Source: Pampus argenteus
Taxonomy: Eukaryota > Chordata > Actinopteri > Scombriformes > Stromateidae
Assembly: GCA_036937835.1 (NCBI GenBank)
Contig: CM072879.1
Span: forward strand, 5,556,001 to 5,620,000
Length of the DNA: 64,000 nucleotides
Direction: 5' to 3'
Part shown: in pieces, positions 25,701-33,680 of the stretch
How positions within the stretch are numbered: the first letter of the stretch is position 1
How the letters are laid out: each line of letters opens with the position of its first letter
Position numbers and translations under genes: made by a program
The notes under the pieces: model-generated
Databases searched by the model: none
What the model was told of the DNA's origin: nothing
The model's input: only the letters and a program-made list of their open reading frames with translations

Positions 25701-28700
25701 GCGCATCCCCTCATTGTGAGGCTCGGAGACATAATGTTCTCACAAGAACATGAATATAAGAATACTTACTAAAAAAAAGAGCAGTTTGGCAATGCAGAGC
25801 GTTTTATAAAAGCCTTCATTTATGTCCTGAAGATGAGATATGATGAAGTCTCAAGTGCTTCCAACATTGCATTAAACACTGTCTGCTGTTTTTGTTATTG
25901 CAGGGCTCTAAGGGGCCCCCGGGACCAGAGGGACCTATTGGAGCAAGAGGAGAGTCGGTGAGTCATTTCCAATCACTGGCAGGGCTTTGTGATGCAAACA
26001 GAAGACAGACACAGCACAGTGTCAAGCAAATAGATAGATATGAACATAAAGTGGCACTGAGGTCATTTCTCTTGCTGTCTTTCCACATCAATTGTCTCAT
26101 TCTGTCTCTTTTTTCTCTCTTGTTTTTTTTGCCTCCCAGGGGAAGCCAGGTGAACCAGGACCATCAGGAAAATCAGGTCTCCCTGGAACTCCAGTGAGTT
26201 ACCTGTTCCTCCTCTCACAGCATATGAATATATATAATCTTTAAATTCAGTTTTCTGTTTCTTTTTGCATCCTGGTCATGTTTTGTAGAGAAGAGTTCCA
26301 CAATAAATAAGAGGCATGAAGAAAAGGGAGGAAGGGTATTGTCAGAGCAGGTCGAGCAAGCTGTTTCTTAAAGTGAGAGGAGGGTATGAAGTACTTCTTG
26401 AAGAGATGAGCTGTCAGGCTATGATGGAAGATTGAAGTAACTGCACTGTACTGACCTGGTAGAGAGCATTGATGTCCTCTGGGTGAGCTGGGATGGAAAG
26501 GTGTTGACCAGATTGCTTGTGGGAAGGAGAAATTTCATTGCCAAGTAATATCAGAGCACAGAGAGCAGGTATCCTAGAGGCACAGGCCTATAATTCCCTC
26601 AGCAGGTCTGTGTGCCATGCAGAAGTTTTAGATTTCAAGGGTGCATTTATAAACAATATATCTACACAGAGTCCCTGGTGACAAAGGATTTGTCTGATTT
26701 ATCTGATGATGCACAACGCAAAAAAAAAGGAATGGGAGAATGTATGAGGGAAAAAAGCTCAGACGTATCAAGGTTGTCCTTGATTTAGAGACGTCAGCCT
26801 CTCATGACAAGTGTGAGGATTTGTAGAATAGTTGATATATTCCAGGAGCCGTTTAAAGTGGATGCAGGTGCAGAAGAAAATCATGCATTTTAAGAATATA
26901 ATGTAGCAACAAATAAATAAATAAATAAAATCTGACAATCCTGGCTCACTACGTTCACTTCTTCAAGCCCACATGTCCCTGTTGTAAATATGAATTTTAA
27001 TCCACTCGAGCTGGCATGTCCCACCGCAAGATTGCTTTCTGAGATTTTTATTTTTATTTTTTATCCAGGGCAGTGTTGCCTGCTGATAAATATTAATCTT
27101 TGCTGAATCCTCAGTAATGAGCAGAGCTTTTCGAATTCAAGTACAGTATGCCACGTGTGTGCCGTGTCTCTGCCATCATGCAGGGTCTTAGCGGAGCCAA
27201 GGGAGAGTCGGGCAACCCAGGATTACCAGGCTTTAGTGGACCAAAAGGCCCTGCGGTAAGTGCTTGTGTTTTTCATTAAAACATTACTCACACCTCTGAG
27301 CAGCTGTTGATAATGTCAACTTTTACCTTGATTTCTAGGGTCCACCTGGTCCAGTGGGTCCAGAGGGAAAACAGGTAAGCAAAACCACTGATGGCTGATA
27401 TTGTAAAATATTCATGCTGTATACTGTAAGTGGGTTATTTGCTCATGTCCACTGTTGTTGGTGTTTTGCAGGGGATGCCAGGTAGAACCGGTGATCGTGG
27501 CCTCCGAGGAGATAAGGTAAATAATATTTATTCAGATATGAATATATAAGATAAAATAATGCACTCACAACAAACAGCATTAGGATTTTTTGCATAATTA
27601 TGCATCCCAATGTGACAAAAATCAACTTTACAATATACACATAAACTCAAGTTTACCCCATTCAATTCTAGCCAAATCTTTACCTGAAAACTAACTAAAG
27701 CTGACAAATAAATGTAGAGGAGTGGAAAGTACACTATTTCACTCTGAAATGTAGTGGAGTGAAAGTATAAAGTAGCATAAAATAGAGTAAAAGTACTTCA
27801 TAATTACACGTAAGTAAAGTACTTGAGTAAAAGTTACTTCCCCAAAACAGACATACAGATGCTGATACAAACTTTGCATTACAGCCCTAGTACATCCAGT
27901 ACACAGGGAACATACGCAACTTAGTAACCTATTCAAGCCTGAATATGTACAAATACTGCCATTCAATGCAGGGTGACCCAGGTATCAAGGGAGATAAAGG
28001 ACTTTCAGGAGATTCAGGTATGCCTGGAAACCCTGGAACCCCAGGCAGAAAGGGCCACACAGGGATGATGGGCATGTCAGGGCCACCAGGTGACATAGGA
28101 TCTCCTGGACCACAAGGACCCTCTGGAAACCCTGGCGCCCCAGGCCCACGGGTGAGTCACATCCTCGAGAGCGTTGAACATGGTTTGATTTTGAAACAAT
28201 GGAGGATTTTAATTAGGATTTAACAATCGCGTTCGTCATGAACGCCTCTGTTGTCTCAGGGAGAATCAGTATCACTGGAGCAGATGAGACGGCTCATCCA
28301 GGAGGAGCTGGCGAAACAGCTGGACGGTGAGGCAGTAATGTTTCGGGGTGTCATCTTGCCTCTACAGCTCATACGGATGTTTCCTTCATTCGGTTTTTGA
28401 GATTAACTGTTTTCATTTGTGTGTGTGTATGCGTCCAGCAAAACTGGCTTACCTCATGGCTCAGATGCAGCCAGCCCATGTGAAGAGTACAGCAGGCCGC
28501 CCAGGGCCTCCTGGCTCACCAGGTAAGGATGGCAGTGCTGGACGACCTGGCCCCCCTGGAGAGCCTGGTATGCCTGGACAGAATGGAGGAGAAGGACAGA
28601 GGGGACCAATGGGTCCTAAAGGTAAGTCTTATTGGATGTGTGTGTGTCCTTTCTTTTTATTCTTTTACTGTTAATCACAACACTGGCATGAAACTGTGAT

Positions 28701-29326
28701 GATGTCACATTACTGATTCTTTTTCTGTGTTAGAAGTGAAAATATTACTATCAAAAAGCGGAGAGGGCATAATCATAAGAAAGAAAGAAAGTTGTATAAT
28801 TTGTATAATTGGGAAATGTCCCTTTAAATGTACTATTTACTCCTAAAATAAGGGGTGAAGACAACGGTTCTGACGCACACACAGTGACTGATGCCTGTTG
28901 TTTCCTGACGATGTTTTAAGTTTACTAAACATCATGGTGACCATTTATTTGACCCGATGCTTTCAGGTGAAAAAGGAGCAAAGGGAGAAAAGGGAGAACC
29001 TGGTGTTGGTGATAGAGGAGAGACGGGCCCTCCTGGTCCAATAGGTAACAAGCAGTCTTTAACTGTATCTGTTATTATTATCAGTGCTGCTGCCATCTCA
29101 GGCTCTTTAACTCTCTCCTCTGCCTGCTACAGGTCCAGCCGGTATGCCTGGTTACGGTAAAGACGGAAGCCCAGGACAAGCTGGAGTCCAGGGAGAGCCA
29201 GGAAACCCTGGTCCCCACGGTCAACCTGGCCCTCCAGGCCCTCCTGGCCAATGTGACCCCACGCAGTGCGCTTACTATGCCAGCCTCGCACACAGACCCC
29301 ACACCAAAAACGTCAAGGGGACTTAA
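939..29326 (+). CDS. col22a1: Type XXII collagen alpha-1 chain, 5'-partial, 61 coding exons in the window
   Basis: FACIT-family extracellular matrix collagen; type XXII is known from tissue junctions, notably the myotendinous junction. I built the gene from GT-AG (one GC-AG) exons that keep frame from 939 to the TAA at 29324-29326, about 1375 residues. The first exon reads GFDLMNYFNVRDILG, the TSPN exons read LPDEYAFVTTFKFRK and EREDIDIQGKTVIGKRLYD, and the C terminus reads CDPTQCAYYASLA. These fit human COL22A1 as I remember it and do not fit COL19A1, which ends quite differently. About 30 of the exons are exactly 54 bp, as usual for collagen helices. The signal peptide and the von Willebrand A domain must lie upstream of the window. 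Exon blocks are listed separately. Exon edges are from reading splice sites by eye; the gene identity is firm, and a few interruption exons are less so. Confidence 0.93.
2940..3040. repeat. Fragment of the GTTAGCTTAGC-type fish repeat
   Basis: GATCTACTCATCGAACTCTC, then AGCAAGAATGCTAACAAATG and CCAAAATGTC, resemble the right end of the element seen more completely at 51220-51560. Short and diverged. Confidence 0.4.
3090..3735. other. col22a1: Intron sequence of possible transposon origin
   Basis: The remainder of the intron before the linker exon is G-rich on the plus strand and has long overlapping spurious open frames on the minus strand. The part around 3555-3600 (GGAATCAATCTTGTAAGGAC) reminds me of fish interspersed repeats, but I cannot name a family or find termini. 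Confidence 0.25.
3736..3852 (+). CDS. col22a1: col22a1 linker exon between TSPN and the first triple helix
   Basis: This 39-codon exon follows a 1.1 kb intron. It starts with the Cys that completes the NGP-C junction, continues through a Pro/Thr-rich stretch (EIPTPTPTTAEQQ) and ends with VNCSCPAGAK, a CxC motif placed directly before the first Gly-X-Y exon. Human COL22A1 has a Pro-rich linker of similar length ending in NCSCPAGEKG, as I recall. NCS is a potential N-glycosylation sequon. The clustered cysteines are in the right place for interchain disulfides next to the helix. Confidence 0.88.
3992..8096 (+). CDS. col22a1: col22a1 collagenous exons, N-terminal block
   Basis: Eight exons: 3992-4036, 4152-4214, 4441-4479, 6175-6228, 6336-6389, 6470-6523, 7906-7959 and 8052-8096. 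All begin with a complete Gly codon and end on a codon boundary. Most are 54 or 45 bp, that is, six or five Gly-X-Y triplets. The 39-bp exon at 4441 reads GKVISVKGDRGEK, which breaks the triplet register; the human protein also has an imperfect stretch here. Lys and Glu pairs (GEKGEK, GDKGDK) are typical of FACIT helices. Confidence 0.87.
4480..6174 (+). other. col22a1: col22a1 intron, nothing recognised
   Basis: 1.7 kb without a Gly-X-Y exon on either strand. Poly(T) and AT-rich stretches only. Confidence 0.6.
9078..9840. mobile_element. Degenerate AAGTA-rich fish DNA-transposon-like repeat, copy A, with a nested insertion
   Basis: Starts CAGTGGTGGTAGAAGTATTC and runs through alternating AAGTAAAAGT blocks to about 9840. 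The CAGTGGTGG start is hAT-like, and a matching 3' terminal repeat is too decayed to define. The left part is interrupted by a separate element at 9342-9646. Related copies are at 27693-27850 and 40049-40371. Family naming is from memory of fish genomes. Confidence 0.55.
9342..9646. mobile_element. 305-bp hAT-type non-autonomous element (MITE), nested in copy A
   Basis: Terminal inverted repeats CAGTGGTTCTCAACCT at the left and AGGTTGGAAACCACTG at the right, matching at 14 of 16 positions. Flanks GTTTAGTC (9334-9341) and GTTTCATC (9647-9654) look like a diverged 8-bp target-site duplication, the length made by hAT transposases. No transposase is coded. It lies in a col22a1 intron. Confidence 0.75.
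10156..17775 (+). CDS. col22a1: col22a1 collagenous exons, central block
   Basis: Twenty-two exons: 10156-10209, 10319-10372, 10982-11017, 11184-11213, 11425-11478, 11628-11681, 13647-13700, 14237-14290, 14405-14458, 14594-14647, 15146-15199, 15330-15374, 15459-15521, 15903-15956, 16145-16186, 16315-16347, 16496-16549, 16957-17010, 17118-17171, 17275-17328, 17454-17507 and 17671-17775. All are phase 0. Two helix interruptions are coded by odd-length exons: FQQDGLRGEQ (30 bp at 11184; human has VVQQEGLKGEQ as I recall) and VANVIPEPGEP (33 bp at 16315, following a 42-bp exon). Exon 15459 contains GTRGDRG, an RGD tripeptide. The last exon ends with GKGKDGQN, another break. Confidence 0.87.
10724..10769. 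repeat. (AC)n microsatellite
   Basis: About 23 units in a col22a1 intron. Further AC/GT tracts in the col22a1 region: 583-628 (imperfect) and 12781-12814. Confidence 0.95.
11682..13646 (+). other. col22a1: col22a1 2.0 kb intron, nothing coding recognised
   Basis: Holds a (GT)n tract at 12781-12814 and an open minus-strand frame over 12628-13020 that is driven by that repeat. No further collagen exon. Confidence 0.6.
17776..19006 (+). other. col22a1: col22a1 1.2 kb intron
   Basis: AT-rich with a TATTATTATT tract. A CAG before ACATGTGGCC near 18730 opens a short Cys-containing frame, but it has no good donor and is not Gly-X-Y. Confidence 0.55.
19007..20146 (+). CDS. col22a1: col22a1 collagenous exons between two breaks
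   Basis: Exons 19007-19051, 19589-19666, 19761-19796, 19882-19935 and 20102-20146, all whole-codon. The 78-bp exon carries a short break (GPSGEGKVGLP). The splice from 19051 to 19589 joins GLK to GQPGSRGEPG in frame. Human COL22A1, as I recall it, has an extra cysteine-bearing segment at about this point, and I could not find it in the 537-bp intron here. Confidence 0.85.
21079..21329 (+). CDS. col22a1: col22a1 non-collagenous interruption with CxxC
   Basis: Exon 21079-21114 (GKAADLSDLNLK) and exon 21216-21329, which starts DVCSDCPAGPPG and then returns to Gly-X-Y for ten triplets, ending DGYQ. The human protein has a similar non-helical stretch ending in DVCNDCPPGPPG, as remembered. The two cysteines could form interchain disulfides that pin the three chains at a helix boundary. 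The donor at 21330 is GTAGGA, weaker than most in this gene. Confidence 0.86.
21637..28151 (+). CDS. col22a1: col22a1 collagenous exons, C-terminal long block
   Basis: Fifteen exons: 21637-21690, 21916-21969, 22085-22138, 22301-22354, 22530-22583, 22669-22722, 22806-22859, 22956-23000, 24984-25037, 25904-25957, 26140-26193, 27184-27255, 27339-27374, 27472-27516 and 27972-28151. All are phase 0 with intact Gly-X-Y register across the joins. The first ends in AAG followed by GCAAGT, a GC-AG intron. The last is an unusually long 180-bp exon of 60 codons (ending GNPGAPGPR) in which several ancestral exons seem fused. Exon 27472 holds GLRGDKG, another RGD. Confidence 0.88.
21691..21692 (+). other. 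col22a1: Non-canonical GC 5' splice site
   Basis: The exon ends GGAGGAAAG and the intron begins GCAAGT. Apart from the C at +2 the site matches the donor consensus perfectly (AAG|GCAAGT), the usual picture of a working GC-AG intron. The acceptor is the CAG at 21913-21915, and the resulting exon join keeps both reading frame and Gly-X-Y register. Confidence 0.8.
23001..24983 (+). other. col22a1: col22a1 2.0 kb intron, nothing coding recognised
   Basis: Contains GCTAGC-rich stretches near 24450-24500 and 24650 but no exon. The 25038-25903 and 26194-27183 introns are likewise without recognised exons. Confidence 0.55.
27693..27850. mobile_element. AAGTA-rich repeat, copy B (3' part)
   Basis: CTAACTAAAGCTGACAAATA through GTGGAAAGTACACTATTTC and GTATAAAGTAGCATAAA, ending in TAAAGTACTTGAGTAAAAG. 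It aligns by eye with 9725-9775 of copy A and 40275-40320 of copy C. Located in a col22a1 intron. Confidence 0.5.
28260..28621 (+). CDS. col22a1: col22a1 NC spacer and start of the last collagenous segment
   Basis: Exons 28260-28326 (67 bp) and 28439-28621 (183 bp). The non-collagenous part reads LEQMRRLIQEELAKQLD, then AKLAYLMAQM, an amphipathic helix with regular hydrophobic spacing that resembles the trimerising NC2 segments of FACIT collagens. Human COL22A1 has METLRRLIQEELGKQLE here, as I recall. From this point the introns become phase 1 (the first base of a codon is left on the upstream exon), unlike the phase-0 introns of the upstream helix. The second exon then returns to Gly-X-Y (AGRPGPPGSPGKDG). 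Confidence 0.9.
28967..29326 (+). CDS. col22a1: col22a1 C-terminal helix and NC1 tail
   Basis: Exons 28967-29044 and 29133-29326 (stop TAA at 29324-29326). Both acceptors complete a Gly codon split after its first base. A short break at GEPGVGDRG and another at MPGYGKDG interrupt the helix. The end is GPPGPPGQ, CDPTQCAYYASLA, then a basic tail ending NVKGT. The Cys-x4-Cys pair directly after the helix is the usual FACIT NC1 disulfide motif and is also present in the neighbouring col9a1-like gene. Confidence 0.92.
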
Positions 29327-32165
29327 AAAGAAAACACACGAAAGAGACACAAAGAGCTTGAAGTCCAGCTGTATTTATGAACTTGGTCGTGTCAGTCCGA
29401 ATCCAGAACTTTAACTTTTTCAAGATAACCTCAGTATGGAGGGCTGAAGCAATATGTGCTGCCGGTCAGATTCTTTTCGTTTGTTTTTGGTATGAAGCTT
29501 GGGATGGATGGGGATTGAACAGCAGGGACTTTTTCAGCTCTAATATGGGGTAAAGAGGGCAGCTAAACACTTCCCCCCCTGATTTGCATGCTTCCTGTAA
29601 AATATATAGGGAGATAACAAGGATGATGCAATTCCACTAAACTCCACTAACCCCCCCACACGGTGCTACGTCAAACAATAGATTTAGCAAGGTGTCAATT
29701 AATTGGTCTGTTTCTGGGAATCTTCTACTAGTCTGTTGGTTTATTATTTAGTCAAGGAAATGATCTGTCTTGTTGTGATTGATGGGGAAAGGGGGGGGGG
29801 GGGGGGGGGGGGTGTCAGGCACAATCTCAAATACCAACAGTGATTTAGTGTAGGAGGTGTTAAAGTGTGGAATCTTGCCTATAAGCTAGTAGCTGTGTTT
29901 CATGTAGCCTTGAGTCTTATAGTACTGGCAGCCCAATACAGGCAGAAAAATGAAAATACTTTTAAGACACAATCCCCCCTCATGGACAAATTGTAATTCA
30001 TCTGCGTTGTTTAGACAGGAATAAAACAAGCAGAAATCACCTTTCTCTCTCTCTCTCCCGCTCACACACAACCCATAATATAGTCTTGGCAATGTTTTTT
30101 TCTAGCTTCAGAAGAGATTGGAAGGATTTCACTCCAAAATTTGGTCTATTCATCGCAAATAAAATGCAAAGAAGTGCCCGCACTACCAATCATTTTGTAT
30201 GACTTTGTATCATCTAATTTTTGCATGCATAATCTGTCCAGAATACAAATAATGACTACAAACAATGATTTGTTCCTCGATCACCCACAAGAATCTGAAA
30301 GACAGAAGAGGAGTCGGACTGAAATGTCACTGCTGGATTTTGGACTTTTATGTTTTTAGTGAAGTGGCTCTGGTCATTCTCTCTCTGACGTATGCGTAGT
30401 CTCCAGCAGTAAACAGCTTTTAGGAGGTGGTATAATTGCAGCCTTTGTTCACCTTTCTTGAAAAGCTGCTCGCTTCACGCTGCTCTCTCTAAATGTGTCA
30501 CTTCCTTTCTTCTATTAAGCGCCTACGCTTCGGCCACTTCAACCCTGCTCTGAAAAGACTTTGCTTTTTTTCTTATTTGTACCCCGGAACCTAAAATTGG
30601 GCAGTTGCTTGCTTCCCTGCATCCTGATGACCAGACCATTGAGTTAACCACTTGAAAGATGTTTGCTTTATGTCCCTCGTGGACCAATTACGCCCTTCCC
30701 AATTCTCAGATGTGCTGCTCATCTAGAACCTATTAAATAGCCTCCGTAAAGGCATCACATTTGTCTTACTTTCGGAAAAAAAACCCCACATCAATACCCA
30801 CAAGAGCAACAAGGAGGTGGGTAGGCAATTTCCAAGAATAGTGTCACCAGAGAAAGTAGGTTCAGCATAAACAAAATCTAGAGATCTTACATGAGCTTGC
30901 CAGGACATGACCTTCAGGTTGGAGGTTGTCACTGGATGGTGCCATTCGTACTTACCATCTTCGTTCATGAAGAATGTGAAGTTGTGGCTCAGTTTAGAAG
31001 GTGTTGGTAAAGCAGACCCAGGGTTTCTGTTTCAGCAGTGTTTCTCGACTGCTCTGGAGGCAGAAGAAATGTAATTTGTTTTTTTAAAAGATGAAATACA
31101 TTTTTCATCTCAGAAAATGAAAAGTTGAATTCATAAGAAATTAAATTAAACGCACCCTCGTCTAATTCAACACACTCAGGGGTTTTAGTGCTACAGCCTT
31201 ACTCGGTCTGTTATGACCGGTAGCATACGGTCGCTAATGTTACTGAGTCATTTCACTAAACTACTCTAACTGTGCTACTGTATCATTGTTCAGCAAAAAT
31301 GATATAAGCGTTGAACTATATTGGTGTTATTTTTGAAAGAAAGTTGGCTAACTGGTAGCATATGTTAATTTGTGGCTACGGTATGCAGGCTAACCTGTTA
31401 GCTTATCCAGATACCTAAATTGGCAGGATAGGTTAGCTAGGCTAACTAGCAACAGACAGACCTGGATAGATCATAATATTAACTCATTTTTCTTCAATAT
31501 CTTAACTTTTGAATCAAGTGAAGTTTAACTCAACTTATTTTTTTATTTTTTATTTTATTTTTTATTTTTTTACCTCCAGAGCAGATCTGCCTCTGAGAAA
31601 TGTTACAGAAACATCGGTCTGCGCTATCACGTACGGTACTTGTAACTACAGTACTTTACTCTCATTGAAGCAAAGTGGTAGAGAGCAGCTTTAATTAAGT
31701 TCACAGTAGTATTTGACCTGCTCTGTCAACATTGCCATACATCTAATGTGTCTATTAGCTGCCTCTCAGTTTACTATCGAACAATCAAACCGTATCAGTA
31801 TTGCTATTTCTTGGTTTTGTAAATGCTTGTTGCTGGTTGACTAGATTACTTGTGTTACATGGTGGGATGGTTTGTCGCTGCACACAGCTTAACATTTTAT
31901 AATGCATATACATACATATTTCATGATACAAATTAGTTATTTTTGAGGATTGAAGGTGTTTTTTTTAAAAGTCATACTGCTAAATTATTATTGATTTGAA
32001 CCAAAACAAATATGTTTTATGCATTAACTGAAATTTATTAACCCGTTTCCACATCTCTTCCCTGATAAATCGGTGCTAAGATACTTTAAATCAGTAGCAT
32101 ATTGTAAGTATTGGAAAGACACGTGTACTGTATTGTATAATAAAGATTGGAATGGATTCATTTTA
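29327..32165 (+). other. col22a1: col22a1 3' UTR and adjoining non-coding DNA
   Basis: I see no further coding exon after the stop codon. Candidate poly(A) signals AATAAA lie at 30020-30025, 30158-30163 and 32139-32144. The last is followed by AT-rich sequence and would give a 3' UTR of about 2.8 kb; the first two would give about 0.7-0.85 kb. The true end cannot be chosen from sequence alone. A 22-base G run sits at 29791-29812. Confidence 0.4.
29791..29812 (+). repeat. Poly(G) tract of 22 bases in the col22a1 3' UTR
   Basis: An uninterrupted run of 22 G, preceded by GGGGAAA. It lies about 465 bases after the stop codon on the sense strand, so the transcript would carry poly(rG) able to form G-quadruplexes. 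Homopolymer length may be inexact in an assembly. Confidence 0.9.
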
Positions 32166-32929
32166 TAATACAGGCTTTGCTTTGTTTTGTATTTTTCTGC
32201 AAAAGCAACACTTTTCTTATTTTTAATACTATTTTAATACCTTACGCATCATTTTCAGTCCAATGGGTCAGTGGAAGATATTCATAAAGCCTGGAATGTA
32301 AAATATGCATATCTTCAGTGACATATTTATTCAAACTGTTAAATAAGAGTTATATCATTGATGCATTTTAAATAAGGTCCATTTGAGGTATACTCTGTTC
32401 CTCTGCTATCCGTCATGTTTAATGCCTGCAAGCTGAGTATGCAACTCAATCACTGCTCCTTTGCTGAATCAAAATCTATGAACCCTGTGCATCCTTACAC
32501 TTACATACATATTGTATATACAGACAACCAAAGCACTGGCTCTAAGCCATGGAAATATCTATTGTCCTTGAGGCAGCTGCTAAGCTAGCTCTTTCCAGCT
32601 GCTCGGTAAAGGTCATATTTGATCAGTGAATGCATTTGTGTCGTGCAGCCAGAGGAAGTGATCGTGTTGATTCTCCTTTGTATCCAGGCAACAGTGAAAT
32701 ACTGTCCTGACTCCAGATTATATCCATAACAACTAAAGGTACCTATTTTTCAACACAATACCTTATTACTGTAGAGCGGCGGTGGAATTTCATTGACTGA
32801 TTTTTTGCCAGCAGTCTTCTTAACTCTCTAAAGTGTGTATGTAATAATGTGACTCATCGTCACCTGCGCATTTTAATACTTCCTAATGGCTTGTATGAAT
32901 AGTCATCATTCAGTACTAGAGCTATGCAA

Positions 32930-33680
32930 GGCTTCCAAAACATATCACTTTATTACATTGTTTGAAAAAAAGAACATTAATTAAGTGATAAAATCAGGCG
33001 AAACAAAGTCATGATCCTACATTAGAACGTACATTGTTTTGTTTGGAGTTGTCAGCTCTGGTCCGCAATTCTAGCGAAATCTTAAAATGTCATAATGAAT
33101 AATTTTTTGGAAGTTTTGTCTTGGAAAGCAAAGACACAAATCATAGTTCCACATTCTGCTCCTAACTGGCTCATTATGCATTGAGAAACACTGGGTCAAA
33201 ATGGCACTTTCTATGCAGCTGCAGTACAATAGCAGAAGTAATGTTTTCATTTTACCTTTTCAAGAAATAAAAAAAACAAAAAAAAACATGCATAGGTGGA
33301 AATCAGAGTGATGTACCTTTTTAATACTTTATAATCTGCTCATATTTGTTTTGATGAAGGTACAGAAGGACGGCCAGGGGGTCAGCAGTTGTAATCGGAC
33401 AATTCGTGGGCCTGCAGGCCTGTTGTCAAGAAGTTGCTTCGGCATCAGTAGCAGCTATCTTTGAGTACACACCATCAGATAAGCTCTCGCTAAAATCACA
33501 TACAAAACATCTATACAGTATTCTACAGTTGTTGATTTGTCTCCGTTTCCCTTTGTGTCTCTTAGATCAGTGGTTCCAGTGGAGACTCTCAAAGATCACC
33601 ACGCCCGGACGTCTGATAAGTCCTTAAACTCGGTCACTGCAGGATGAGATCTGAGTGTGTCAGTGAGCTGATGTGATGTT
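32930..33680 (-). other. col9a1: Candidate 3' UTR of the col9a1-like gene
   Basis: Sequence downstream (on the minus strand) of the TGA at 33681-33683. Minus-strand poly(A) signal candidates are ATTAAA (plus-strand 33320-33325) and AATAAA (32949-32954). Together with the col22a1 candidates, this leaves the two convergent transcripts ending within about 1 kb of each other, or overlapping slightly. Confidence 0.35.

Noticed and set aside
3992..28151. Tandem repeat or CRISPR-like array suggested by regular 54-bp units
   Set aside because: The units are collagen exons with differing sequence, irregular spacing and splice sites.
939..29326. First gene taken as COL19A1, because of a convergent COL9A1-like neighbour
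   Set aside because: The TSPN text (GFDLM, LPDEYAFVTTF, EREDIDIQGKTVIGKRLYD) and the end CDPTQCAYYASLA fit COL22A1. Human COL19A1 ends CNPEDCLYPVSHAH, as I recall.
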